NCBI GenBank assembly: GCA_015067675.1
Contig: SVMB01000027.1
Coordinates: 1 to 38,222, forward strand
Direction: 5' to 3'
Length of the DNA: 38,222 bases
Source of the DNA: Oscillospiraceae bacterium
GTDB lineage: Bacteria; Bacillota; Clostridia; Oscillospirales; QAMX01
Position 1 is the stretch's first letter, and every line of letters begins with the position of its first letter. The notes beneath the pieces are model-generated. The model worked only from the letters and a program-made list of their open reading frames with translations. It ran no database searches and had not been told where the DNA came from. Positions 23,935 to 32,410 of the stretch are shown here, piece after piece. The translations under genes were made by a program, and so were the position numbers.

Positions 23935-25311
23935 TCACAGGCTGCGGAAGTTTTCGATGCGGTGGAAGGTGGAGTAGTTGGCGTCGTGGTAGTTGTGGGC
24001 CTTGTTCATCGCCGTGCGGCAGAGGTAGAGGATGTCGTTACCCTCAAAGAAGAAGTCCACGTACTGGAAGCCCACATCCTGCGGATCATATGCCCGTCCG
24101 TCCAGCAGATCGCAGACCTTCTCCCAGTTCATCAGATCGCCGGAGCGCATGAGGGTCATGAGACGGCGGTCAGGCTTCTCGGGATTTTCGATGTAGGAGG
24201 CGACGGAGAAGAACTGCCCGGTCACGGGATCCTGCTTGATCATGAACTTTGACTTGTTGGCGGGGAAGGGGATCAGATGGGAGAACGCAAGCGGCGCGTC
24301 GGGATCGTCCTGGTTGATCTCAAAGGCGATGGCATGACCGGGATAGCCAAAGCGCATGATGTTGAGAAGCCGCCCGTCGGGGGCAAGAACCACGGTTCCC
24401 TCGATCATCATGACGCAGGTGCCAAGACCGGCAAGACGGGGATCAAAGCTTTCATCGAACTTCACCGGCTCCGTAAAGTGCCAGTTCGCGGGATCCAGCA
24501 AATCGTCATCCACCGCGCAGGACATGACCATCGCCGCGTGGCAGTAATCCTTGTTGGCCCAGGCGCCCCATTCCAGCGACTGGTAGAGCCTGCCGTTGTG
24601 GATGAGGAAGTTCTCGGGGTTCTTGTGAACGCCGACGCTGCCGTTTTTGCCGTTGGCGCCGCGCAGGAGCGTGACCGGGGCGGAAAAGGTTTTGCCGCCG
24701 TCGGTGGATTTGCCGATGAGCAGGTCGCCGTACTCGGTGGAGCAGGAAAGCATGTAGAGTTCGTCCTTGTGGAGGAAGAGCTTGCCCCAGAAGCAGGGCA
24801 TGAGCTCGCTGACATAGTGCCAGGTTTTGCCGTCATCGTCGGAGCGGAAGATCAGCGTCAGGTTCTGGGGATGGGCGCCTGCGAAGAGATCCATGGAGGC
24901 CAGCAGGAAGCCCTCGGGATGGCGGAGAATTGAAGGGGAGCAGAGATAGCGTCCGGAGAAGCTGTAGACGTCGTCATCGGGATGGAGATAGTTGACCACG
25001 GTGCCGGGAACAAGGCCGGTACGGGCAAGACGCACGCGGCTCTTCTTCTCGCCGGTCTGCACGTAAAGCTCGTAATCGGTTACGTCTTCAAGCCCGGTGA
25101 TGTCCCACCCGGAGCCGGTGACGGTGCCGGAGAGGACGAACGCGCCTTCGTCACGCTTGCGGTAGTAAATTGCATATTCCGTGCCGGGCTCGGCCAACCA
25201 TTCCAGATGGATATAATCTGCGCCGGGAGCCAGACGGCAGACGTAGATGTCGCCGGTGTTCCACAGCAGCGGCTTATAGGGATGATAACTCCAGGTAGTG
25301 CAGCCTTTCAT
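23935..25311 (-). CDS. Sialidase-like Asp-box propeller protein with N-terminal Fn3-like domain
   Basis: A 458-residue protein. Residues 20 to about 100 look like a fibronectin-III/immunoglobulin-like sandwich (WDITGLEDVTDYELYVQTG). A propeller follows with clear Asp-boxes at SDDDGKTWHY (157-166) and STDGGKTFS (202-210). This is the exo-alpha-sialidase/BNR fold, but the arginine triad and tyrosine of true sialidases cannot be confirmed by eye. There is no signal peptide, so it is probably cytosolic. It lies in the operon between the DapA-family gene (24 nt) and the FAD oxidoreductase (21 nt). AAGGAGG precedes the ATG. Confidence 0.75.
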   Translation of the reverse strand: MKGCTTWSYHPYKPLLWNTGDIYVCRLAPGADYIHLEWLAEPGTEYAIYYRKRDEGAFVLSGTVTGSGWDITGLEDVTDYELYVQTGEKKSRVRLARTGLVPGTVVNYLHPDDDVYSFSGRYLCSPSILRHPEGFLLASMDLFAGAHPQNLTLIFRSDDDGKTWHYVSELMPCFWGKLFLHKDELYMLSCSTEYGDLLIGKSTDGGKTFSAPVTLLRGANGKNGSVGVHKNPENFLIHNGRLYQSLEWGAWANKDYCHAAMVMSCAVDDDLLDPANWHFTEPVKFDESFDPRLAGLGTCVMMIEGTVVLAPDGRLLNIMRFGYPGHAIAFEINQDDPDAPLAFSHLIPFPANKSKFMIKQDPVTGQFFSVASYIENPEKPDRRLMTLMRSGDLMNWEKVCDLLDGRAYDPQDVGFQYVDFFFEGNDILYLCRTAMNKAHNYHDANYSTFHRIENFRSL

Positions 25312-25335
25312 GGCAGTTTCCTCCTTATATGTACG

Positions 25336-26259
25336 TCAGATATGCAGTATGCCTTCCAGATAATCGGTGGCGGTTTTCATCTGCTGCATACAGCTGCGGG
25401 CGTAGTCGGTCAGCTCCTCGCTTTTGCGGTTGCGGGCGATGTTTTCCGTGGGGATGCCGCAGAGGTTCATGTGGTACTTGGCCGTGAGTGGGTAGGGCAG
25501 CCCCACCTCGGTGAAACCGAAGGTGCCGGTGACGGACTGGACGAGATCAGCCTGCGTGTCGTTATAATGTTCCCCCAGCCAGGCATAGAGCCTGGGATGG
25601 AAATTGCACATGATGCCGCAGTAGCCGTGGGCGCCGGCGCGCATGGTTTCAAGCAGGGTCTGGCAGTTTGCGTTGAGCAGCTTAAACTGAGAGCCCGCAA
25701 GCTGCCTGACACGCTCTGCGATGAGGGCAGCGTCGCAGCAGGTGTCCTTCATGTAGTAGAACTTGCCTGTGGACAGGCACCAGTCGAGGATTTTCGGCGT
25801 GACCAGACGTTTATAGGGGTACGGACACTCATAAAGTCCCAGTTTGACGTCCTCGGGAAGGGCGGCCAGCAGCTTTTCGGCGTTGGCAATAAAGACGTCG
25901 TCGCCCTCATTGTTTGGATCAAGGCGGTTGGTGATGAGAATGAGCGCGTCGGTACCGGATTCCCAGACGGCGGAGAGTTCCGTGACCTGATCTTCAAAGG
26001 AATCGGAGACATGGCCGGAGGACACGACGGTGAAACGGCGTCCGGAGGCTTTTTCCAGGGCCTTTGCCCGGGCATAGACGCGGGCGTTGAGCTCCACGCG
26101 TTCCTCGAGAGTCAGGTAGAAGATTTCGCTGGACTGGCAGACGGCAAAGATGCCGGTAAGGCCGTTTTCAAAGTACCAGTCCACATAGCGCTCGGCGGTT
26201 TCAAAGTCCACACGCCCGTCGGCGGTGTAGGGGGTGATCATCGTGGTGAAGATATCCAT
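25336..26259 (-). CDS. DapA/NanA-family lyase or dehydratase
   Basis: A 307-residue TIM-barrel protein of the dihydrodipicolinate-synthase family, which forms a Schiff base with pyruvate or a 2-keto acid. The lysine is K171 in FYYMKDTCC and the catalytic tyrosine is Y143 in GLYECPYPY. The pyruvate-carboxylate loop, normally GTTGE, reads CQSSE (41-45) in AVCQSSEIFYLT, so this is a divergent subfamily and neither DapA nor NanA is assured. A sugar-acid aldolase or dehydratase is likely. AAGGAGA precedes the ATG. The gene lies between SMP-30 (32 nt) and the sialidase-like gene (24 nt). Confidence 0.82.
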   Translation of the reverse strand: MDIFTTMITPYTADGRVDFETAERYVDWYFENGLTGIFAVCQSSEIFYLTLEERVELNARVYARAKALEKASGRRFTVVSSGHVSDSFEDQVTELSAVWESGTDALILITNRLDPNNEGDDVFIANAEKLLAALPEDVKLGLYECPYPYKRLVTPKILDWCLSTGKFYYMKDTCCDAALIAERVRQLAGSQFKLLNANCQTLLETMRAGAHGYCGIMCNFHPRLYAWLGEHYNDTQADLVQSVTGTFGFTEVGLPYPLTAKYHMNLCGIPTENIARNRKSEELTDYARSCMQQMKTATDYLEGILHI

Positions 26260-26291
26260 AGTCCAATCTCCTTACTGTATCATGGATGATA

Positions 26292-27149
26292 TCAGGTACT
26301 GCAGCCAAATCGCCAGGGAGTTCTGCCGCCGATGTCACGCCGGACCAGGCAGGTGAAGCCGGCGTTCGGATCCTGCTCAAGGTTGACGTTTAAGCTTGCG
26401 GTGGTAATGGCGAGAATGTCGAGCTCCGGCCCTGCAAAGCCGCAGCTTGCGGGAATGCGGCAGGGCGTGTCTATGTACCCGGTCACTTCCAGCGTGCGGG
26501 AATCCACAAGGGCGATGTGCCGCTGTCCCCAGCAGGCGGCAAGGATTGTGCCGCTGCGGTCAATGGTGAAGCCGTCCACGCCGGGAATGGTGATGCTGCG
26601 TCCGGTGGCGCGGATATCGCCGGTTTGTTTATCAAAATCATACTCGCGGAGGATTTTGGTGTCGCTGTCGGTGTGATAAAACTTCGTTTCGTCCATCGAC
26701 CACTCAAGGCCGTTTGACAGCAGCAGACCGTCCAGCAGGACGCGCACGGTACCGTCGGGGGAGATGCTGTAGAGCTTGCCGTCGATATCGTCGGAAATCT
26801 TTTGACGCTTGCGGCTCTGGGTACCCACGTAGATGCGCCCGTCGGGGCCGACCTTCATGTCGTTGCCGTAGAGAATCTCATATCTGGACGTGTCGTAGAG
26901 CGGGATCGCACTTTCATCGTCGCCCAGAATGAACACGCCGTCGGCGCGGGAGACGATGAGCCGGTTTTCACAGTCAAAGCAGAAGGCGGCGCAATTGACC
27001 TTCACCGGACGTACGGTCAGCTTGCCGGACGCCATGTCCAGCATACAGATTTCGCTGCCTGTTCCGTTTGTGAAATAGAGACGCTGTTCGACATCGTTCC
27101 AGACCGGTCCTTCGCCGATGATACAGCGCTTTTGATTGAGAATACGCAT
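26292..27149 (-). CDS. SMP-30/gluconolactonase-family protein
   Basis: A 285-residue six-bladed-propeller lactonase of the SMP-30/LRE family, which hydrolyses sugar lactones using a divalent metal. Expected metal ligands are present: E13 (IGEGPVW), N146 (LLSNGLEWS) and D192 (VDGFTID); N96 in YGNDMKVGPDG fits the substrate-contact asparagine. The frame extends to 27200, but GGAAAGG precedes the ATG at 27149. That ATG is five nt after the TGA of the FUSC gene, suggesting translational coupling. In this operon it would open a lactone made by an oxidoreductase. Confidence 0.86.
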   Translation of the reverse strand: MRILNQKRCIIGEGPVWNDVEQRLYFTNGTGSEICMLDMASGKLTVRPVKVNCAAFCFDCENRLIVSRADGVFILGDDESAIPLYDTSRYEILYGNDMKVGPDGRIYVGTQSRKRQKISDDIDGKLYSISPDGTVRVLLDGLLLSNGLEWSMDETKFYHTDSDTKILREYDFDKQTGDIRATGRSITIPGVDGFTIDRSGTILAACWGQRHIALVDSRTLEVTGYIDTPCRIPASCGFAGPELDILAITTASLNVNLEQDPNAGFTCLVRRDIGGRTPWRFGCST

Positions 27150-27154
27150 AACGA

Positions 27155-27793
27155 TCACACCTTTCCGTTGGAAGAATCTTTTGAATAATTCCCCAGCCAT
27201 TCTTCAAGCCGCCAGCTCAGAGTCCCGGGTTTGGGCGGATGGGGGAGAATTTTGACGTTGATGAGCCAGGCGCTGAAGACGCCGATCATGGTCTGGAAGG
27301 CGCGCATGATGGAGTAGAGATAGGAGCTGCTTTCAAAGTGGGTGATGAGGAGGATAATATAGATGGCGGCGGCGAGGCCGCAGTAGGCGCGGCAGCGCAC
27401 GCATTCGGCGACTCCCAGCACGATCAGCGCGCCGACGGAGAGTATCGTGATCTCCAGCGCCGTGCAGGTCCAGCTTCCCTCCAGGATCGGGCTCAGCCGG
27501 TCGTGCAGAAGCATCAGCGGCAGGCCGATGAGGATGGCGGTGAAGGTGGCGCGGATGCGCATACCGCCGAAGTCGCGGGTTTTGTCGGAGGTCTCGCGCA
27601 GCTCAAGTACGCCGTAGATGTAGACGAAGATCGGATGCATTTCAAGCCCCGGCAGGAAAAGACGCAGCGTTTGCCAGATGCAGAATCCAATGAGGATGGC
27701 AAGAAAGCTCTTGATTTTTCGCAGTCCCAGACGAAAAGGCAGCAGGCGGGGTTCTTTTTGCCCGGACTGACCGCCGGATATATGGGGAAACAT
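27155..27793 (-). CDS. FUSC/aromatic acid exporter-like membrane protein
   Basis: A 212-residue integral membrane protein with about five hydrophobic helices, similar to the short FUSC-type (aromatic acid exporter) proteins of Firmicutes: the opening RLGLRKIKSFLAILIGFCIWQ and the loop YIYGVLELRETSDKTRDFGG are typical. It lacks the cytosolic half of the long exporters. The frame reaches 27919, but AAGGAGG gives 8-nt spacing to the ATG at 27793 and only 2 nt to the one at 27799; I chose 27793. It is the first gene of the operon and may export an acid or aglycone; that role is inference. Confidence 0.7.
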   Translation of the reverse strand: MFPHISGGQSGQKEPRLLPFRLGLRKIKSFLAILIGFCIWQTLRLFLPGLEMHPIFVYIYGVLELRETSDKTRDFGGMRIRATFTAILIGLPLMLLHDRLSPILEGSWTCTALEITILSVGALIVLGVAECVRCRAYCGLAAAIYIILLITHFESSSYLYSIMRAFQTMIGVFSAWLINVKILPHPPKPGTLSWRLEEWLGNYSKDSSNGKV

Positions 27794-27817
27794 GGGCATG
27801 ACCTCCTTTATATCTAC

Positions 27818-27846
27818 AGTATAGCAGAGCGCGGAGAATTTGTATA
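27818..27846 (-). promoter_or_regulatory. Promoter of the FUSC-SMP30-DapA-sialidase-FAD operon
   Basis: TATACA, a 17-nt spacer and TATACT with a TGC extension on the minus strand, 25 nt upstream of the start. Confidence 0.5.
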
Positions 27847-27956
27847 GCAGGAAGTGCAGCCGTGATATGAAAACCCTATAGTAATGATTATAACGACTCC
27901 TGTTTGGTTTGCAATGCAAAATCTCACCCTGTTTTTATGAATTTGGGACATGGGAC

Positions 27957-27986
27957 TTGCGGACAAGCGGAAAATGGGCGTATAAT
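27957..27986 (+). promoter_or_regulatory. Promoter of the AraC regulator gene
   Basis: TTGCGG, an 18-nt spacer and TATAAT. The -35 lies within CTTGCGGACAAG (27956-27967), whose CGGACAAG half recurs in reverse at 28885-28892 upstream of the next promoter. Confidence 0.55.
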
Positions 27987-28012
27987 CAAAGGGGAAGAGA
28001 GGGGGAAGCCGA

Positions 28013-28867
28013 ATGAAAATCCTGTATAAACAGCCGGAAACCGCCGTGCCGTCACCCTATGATACCCTGGGAATCCGGCAGTGTTATCTCAAACAGTTCT
28101 CCATGGAGAAAGATGACCGTAATATTACGAAAAAAGCCCATCATCATACCAGCTTTGAGATTCATATCATTATCAGCGGCTGCCAGACCTACGAGGTGGG
28201 ACAGCAGCAGTACCGTGTGGAATCAGGACAGTTTTTCATGATTCCGCCGCTTTGCAGACATCGGGTCGTGGGGGCTGAACCGCATACGGGCAGATGGACG
28301 ATCACCTTTGAAGCCATACCGGAGAGCGGCGCGATGCATCTGGAAAGCCTCACGGAATGTGCGCTGGTGCACACGCCGATACCGGCGGCGGAAAGTCTTG
28401 ACTGGATCCGGGAAGAAGAAAAAAGGGCCGGGCTTCTGTCGGAACAGCTCATTGAAAACCGCCTGTTTGAAACCATCGTCTGCCTGCTGCGGGCATTGGG
28501 TGTGAAGGAACGAAAGATCTCGCGGGAAATCCATCATGAGGATTCAAGGCTGACCCTGGTCAAGCAGTTCGTTCAGGATAATATCTGCCATCCGCTGACG
28601 GTGACGGATATTGCGGAATACTGTCATCTCAGTGAAAAGCAGCTCACCCGGCTGTTTGTACAGCACGAGGAGATGACGCCGCAGAAGTACATTCAGAGAC
28701 AGCGCATCCGGCATATCGAAAAGCTGCTGTCGGATCCCGCGTACAGCCTGCGGCAGATCAGTGAGGAGATGCATTTCAGCAGTGAATACTACTTCAATGC
28801 CTTCTTCAGCAGGCACAGCGGTATGCCGCCGGCTGCCTGGCGAAAGATGCACAGAGACGACGTGTGA
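28013..28867 (+). CDS. AraC-family transcriptional regulator
   Basis: A 284-residue regulator. Residues 38-110 form a cupin ligand-binding domain (AHHHTSFEIHIIISG, ESGQFFMIPPLCRHRV). Residues 188-280 form the double HTH (LTVTDIAEYCHLSEKQLTRLF, YSLRQISEEMHFSSEYYFNAFF). AGGGGGAA precedes the ATG. It lies between the divergent five-gene operon and the sialidase-like plus-strand operon, so it probably senses a sugar ligand and controls both. Confidence 0.9.
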   Translation: MKILYKQPETAVPSPYDTLGIRQCYLKQFSMEKDDRNITKKAHHHTSFEIHIIISGCQTYEVGQQQYRVESGQFFMIPPLCRHRVVGAEPHTGRWTITFEAIPESGAMHLESLTECALVHTPIPAAESLDWIREEEKRAGLLSEQLIENRLFETIVCLLRALGVKERKISREIHHEDSRLTLVKQFVQDNICHPLTVTDIAEYCHLSEKQLTRLFVQHEEMTPQKYIQRQRIRHIEKLLSDPAYSLRQISEEMHFSSEYYFNAFFSRHSGMPPAAWRKMHRDDV

Positions 28868-28901
28868 CGCAGTGGGGGCACAATCTTGTCCGAAAAACGC
28901 A

Positions 28902-28931
28902 TTGTCAGGGCGGGAGGGCGGATGCTATAAT
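28902..28931 (+). promoter_or_regulatory. Promoter of the duplicated sialidase-like operon
   Basis: TTGTCA, an 18-nt spacer and TATAAT with a TGC extension. CTTGTCCG at 28885-28892 is a possible AraC site just upstream of the -35. Confidence 0.72.
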
Positions 28932-28977
28932 GAAAGCGGAATCCATAACACATCACACCCGAAAGGAACCACCGGAC

Positions 28978-30051
28978 ATGAGCTGGAAAAAGATCATACA
29001 TAAAACCTATACCGTAGAGATAGAAGCGCCGGAACTGTATGTGGACAATCAGGCGCGGAAAAGAAGCGGACACATGTCCCACGCATTGGCGGAGTTTGCC
29101 CCCGGCTGCTTTATTGACTTCAATTCAAACTGCTCTCCTGTCCGCCTGCAGGGACATTCGGCCTACGGCTGGATCGAATACCGCATTTCACGTGACAGCG
29201 GCAAAACCTACTCCGAAATTCATAAGCTGCCCTATGCCGAGCAGTGTTTCATCGACGGCATCTACGTGATCAGCGTTGAAAAGGCCGTCGCCACAGGTGA
29301 CGGCACAATCGTGGCGTTCTGTCTGCGAAACGACGCCGTTGATCCGACCTGCATGGAGCCGTGGCATACCCCGACGGTGGTCACCAGTGCCGATGAAGGC
29401 AAAACCTGGACCGAGGCGGTGGAGTATTCTCCCTACGACGGCCGTACCTACGATGCGCTCTATCGTGACGGCGTGATCTATGCGCTGCACAAATGCGATA
29501 AAAACTTCATTGGCTCAAAGCCTGAGCACGTGTACCGGCTCTATGTGAGCCGTGACAACGGCAAAACCTTTGAAGAACGCAGCATTCTGCCCATCGACGG
29601 CATCGGCCGCGGCTACGGCGCCATGATTTTCGATGCGGACGGTCGGCTTCACGCCTATGCCTACAATGTCAACGCCGAATCGCAGATGGATCATGCGGTG
29701 AGCGATGACGGGGGCTTTACCTGGACACTTTGTGAGCCCTGCTATCTGGCGCTGGGTATCCGCAATCCCCAGATTGCCTGCATCGACGGCGTGTATATCC
29801 TCCACGGAAGATCCAGCGGCCTGCCCGGTATTCCCATCGGCAACAAGGGCTTTGTGTTTTATACCTCTGAAAACGGCAGTGACTGGGATGAGGGCAGTTT
29901 TGTGGTGGACAGGATGGCCATTCCGGCGTTTTATTCCAACAACCTGAATCTCCGGGACGAAAATGGCAATTTCCTGCTGGTGCAGTATTCGGAATCTTAT
30001 GATGGCCCCAGAGTCAACGTCAAGCATCTGAAGCTGCGTATTGTGCGATAA
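28978..30051 (+). CDS. Sialidase-like Asp-box propeller protein (copy 1)
   Basis: A 357-residue BNR/sialidase-superfamily protein. Asp-boxes or close relatives recur at SRDSGKTY, SADEGKTW, SRDNGKTF, SDDGGFTW and SENGSDW, which fits a multi-bladed propeller. There is no signal peptide, so it is cytosolic. The frame is open from 28864, but the ATG at 28978 follows AAAGGA, and its opening MSWKKIIH matches copy 2 (MSWKKIVH). By eye the two copies share roughly 70% identity. It is followed 17 nt later by a GH43-like gene. The substrate is unknown; true sialidase activity is unproven. Confidence 0.78.
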   Translation: MSWKKIIHKTYTVEIEAPELYVDNQARKRSGHMSHALAEFAPGCFIDFNSNCSPVRLQGHSAYGWIEYRISRDSGKTYSEIHKLPYAEQCFIDGIYVISVEKAVATGDGTIVAFCLRNDAVDPTCMEPWHTPTVVTSADEGKTWTEAVEYSPYDGRTYDALYRDGVIYALHKCDKNFIGSKPEHVYRLYVSRDNGKTFEERSILPIDGIGRGYGAMIFDADGRLHAYAYNVNAESQMDHAVSDDGGFTWTLCEPCYLALGIRNPQIACIDGVYILHGRSSGLPGIPIGNKGFVFYTSENGSDWDEGSFVVDRMAIPAFYSNNLNLRDENGNFLLVQYSESYDGPRVNVKHLKLRIVR

Positions 30052-30068
30052 TGAGGAGAAATGTTTGA

Positions 30069-31118
30069 ATGAAAGGTACACTGAAAGAACGCATGCTGCC
30101 CGCACCGGTGGGCGGCGGCTTTGCCATGGAAGGTTACTGGGTCTGGTGCGGCAGCGTCGTCAAGGGCGAGGACGGGCGGTATCACATGTTTGCATCCCGC
30201 TGGCCCAAGACCTATCCCATGCATCCGGGCTGGCTGGTTGCCAGCGAGATCGTACGTGCCAGCTGCGACACTCCCGGCGGCACCTACAAATTTGAAGAGA
30301 TCGTGCTGCCTGCACGCGGCCCTCAGTACTGGGACGGCCGCAGCACCCACTGTCCGCAGATTCTCAAAATCGGCGGCAAGTATGTGCTTTACTACACCGG
30401 AACAACCCATCCCTTCGGCGATGCGCCGTATGACCTGAAGCTCGACGATCCCCGCGTCATCGTGGCCCGCGCCGGCAAGCGTGTAGGCATCGCGGTATCC
30501 GACAGCGTATTCGGCCCCTGGCAGCGCTTTGACCGTCCGATGATCGATACCCGTCCCGGCAGCTTTGATAATTTCCTCATCAGCAACGTCATTCCCTGCA
30601 TCCGTCCGGACGGAAAGCTGCTGGTGGTCTACAAAACACGTTCCTATCTGAAGCCGCCCTATACGGCGTATTCGCTCCACGGTGAGATGGAGCTGGGTGC
30701 GCTCATCGCCGACCGGTACGACGGCGACTACATGAGCCTGCGCACAGATCGCCCGCTGCTGGAGGATAAGCGCTTTCTGCTGGAGGATCCCTTTGTCTGG
30801 TATGACGAGGACGGCTATAACATGATGGCCAAGGACATGAACGGCAAGCTCTGCGGAGAGTTCCACGGCAGCGTCTACGCACACTCCGACGACGGTCTGC
30901 ACTGGGATTTCCGCCGCGATTCGGTGTTTGCCAGCCGCAAAATCCTCTGGGACGACGGCGTTGTGCGGGAAATGGGCAGTCTGGAGCGGCCGTTCATCCT
31001 CTTTGAGGACGGAAAGCCCACCCACGCCTTCTTTGCCACCAGCGATGGTCACGACAATCAGGGGTTTGACAACTGCACCAAGACCTGGAACATGGTCGTG
31101 CCGCTGAAAACGGAATAA
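30069..31118 (+). CDS. GH43/GH117-like five-bladed propeller protein
   Basis: A 349-residue protein with a propeller layout: EGYWVWCGSVVKGEDGRYHM, THCPQILKIGGKYVLYYTG and LEDPFVWYDEDGYNMMAKD. The EDP-F-W segment recalls the central blade of GH43/clan-F enzymes. There is no signal peptide. It sits between two copies of a sialidase-like gene (17 nt and 100 nt away), so all three act together, probably in one cytosolic hydrolysis route. GAGGAG lies 10 nt before the ATG. The catalytic acids cannot be assigned with certainty. Confidence 0.7.
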   Translation: MKGTLKERMLPAPVGGGFAMEGYWVWCGSVVKGEDGRYHMFASRWPKTYPMHPGWLVASEIVRASCDTPGGTYKFEEIVLPARGPQYWDGRSTHCPQILKIGGKYVLYYTGTTHPFGDAPYDLKLDDPRVIVARAGKRVGIAVSDSVFGPWQRFDRPMIDTRPGSFDNFLISNVIPCIRPDGKLLVVYKTRSYLKPPYTAYSLHGEMELGALIADRYDGDYMSLRTDRPLLEDKRFLLEDPFVWYDEDGYNMMAKDMNGKLCGEFHGSVYAHSDDGLHWDFRRDSVFASRKILWDDGVVREMGSLERPFILFEDGKPTHAFFATSDGHDNQGFDNCTKTWNMVVPLKTE

Positions 31119-31218
31119 AAACGTCTGAAAAGCCGGGAAAGCATCCGGGAAACCCTGGAAACAGAGTCTCCCATGGAAAAAATACGTCAACACATCAACC
31201 GGAAAGGATGGACAGAAT

Positions 31219-32277
31219 ATGAGCTGGAAAAAGATCGTGCATGATAACTACACCGTGGAGATCGAGGCTCCCGAGGTTTATGTGGACAACGAAGCACGCA
31301 AGAGAAGCGGCCACATGACCCATGCAATGGCGGAGTTTGCCCCGGGCTGCTTCATCGACTTCAACTCCAACTGTTCAGCCACCCGTCTGGGCGGACATTC
31401 GGCCTTTGGCTTTGTGGAGTACCGTATTTCCCGCGACAGCGGCAAAACCTATTCACCGGTGCGGGAACTGGCGTGGACCAAGGATGTGCTGCTGGAAGGC
31501 ATGAATACCATTTCCATCGAAAAGGCGGTTGCCTGTAACGACGGCTCCATTGTGGCGATCTGCCTGCGCAACACCACCCGTGACGAGGTCTGCTGCGAAC
31601 CCTGGATCACGCCGCTGGTGATTAAAAGCACCGATGGCGGCGAAACCTGGTCTGAGCCCCGGGAGTGGACGCCCTACGCCGGGCGCACCTATGATGCGCT
31701 CTATCACGACGGCGTGATCTATGCCCTGCACAAATGCTATGAGCACTTTATCGGCACCGGAAAGGAGCACGTCTACCGGCTCTATGTCAGCCTTGACAAC
31801 GGCGAAACCTTTGAAGAGCGCTGTGTCATCCCGATTGACGGTGTGGGACGCGGCTACGGCTCGATCCTATTTGATGAGGCTGGCCGCCTGCACGCCTATG
31901 CCTACAACGTCAACGCCGAGTCGGAGATGGATCACGCGGTAAGCGACGACGGCGGCTTTACCTGGACGCTTTGTGAGCCCTGTTATCTTGAAAAAGGCAT
32001 CCGCAATCCCCAGACGGCGCTCATCGACGGCGTATATATCCTCCACGGCAGAGCCGGCGGTGTGAAAGGCTTTGTGATGTACACCTCGGAAAACGGTTCG
32101 GACTGGGATGAGGGCTGTATGCTCATCGATAAGCCCGGCGTATCGGCGTTTTATTCCAACAATATAAATCTCCGGGACGAGGACGGCAGTTTCCTGCTGG
32201 TGCAGTTCTCGGATTCCTATTCCGGATGGGGAAAAGTCAACGTCAAGCACATGAAACTGCGCGTCGTGCGCAAATAA
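31219..32277 (+). CDS. Sialidase-like Asp-box propeller protein (copy 2)
   Basis: A 352-residue paralogue of the protein at 28978-30051. It aligns along its whole length, with one short deletion (copy 1 SSGLPGIPIGNKGF versus copy 2 AGGVKGF). Asp-boxes include STDGGETW, SLDNGETF and SDDGGFTW. Most differences lie in surface loops (for example LPYAEQCFIDGIY versus LAWTKDVLLEGMN), which suggests substrate divergence after a tandem duplication. It is cytosolic. It is followed by a strong terminator. Confidence 0.78.
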   Translation: MSWKKIVHDNYTVEIEAPEVYVDNEARKRSGHMTHAMAEFAPGCFIDFNSNCSATRLGGHSAFGFVEYRISRDSGKTYSPVRELAWTKDVLLEGMNTISIEKAVACNDGSIVAICLRNTTRDEVCCEPWITPLVIKSTDGGETWSEPREWTPYAGRTYDALYHDGVIYALHKCYEHFIGTGKEHVYRLYVSLDNGETFEERCVIPIDGVGRGYGSILFDEAGRLHAYAYNVNAESEMDHAVSDDGGFTWTLCEPCYLEKGIRNPQTALIDGVYILHGRAGGVKGFVMYTSENGSDWDEGCMLIDKPGVSAFYSNNINLRDEDGSFLLVQFSDSYSGWGKVNVKHMKLRVVRK

Positions 32278-32292
32278 GCCGTTGTAATTCTG

Positions 32293-32322
32293 CCGCCGCA
32301 GCTTTTGTGCTGCGGCGGTTTT
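32293..32322 (+). terminator. Intrinsic terminator after the duplicated sialidase-like operon
   Basis: CCGCCGCAGC pairs perfectly with GCTGCGGCGG (10 bp, six-nt loop) and is followed by TTTT. Confidence 0.9.
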
Positions 32323-32335
32323 GTGATCTGCGGCG

Positions 32336-32364
32336 TTGCCGGTTCGTCAAAAATGTGCTATACT
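32336..32364 (+). promoter_or_regulatory. Promoter of the second FAD oxidoreductase gene
   Basis: TTGCCG, a 17-nt spacer and TATACT with a TGC extension, just after the terminator at 32293-32322. The gene can therefore be controlled separately. Confidence 0.68.
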
Positions 32365-32410
32365 GATTCCGGAACAGAATCGTAGAGAATCATTTGAAAG
32401 GATAAATGCC

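Noticed and set aside
20827-32277. A sialic-acid (nan) catabolic cluster
   Set aside because: Sialidase-like and NanA-family proteins are present, but there is no NanE, NanK, NagA, NagB or sialic-acid transporter, and the NanA-like loop is altered.
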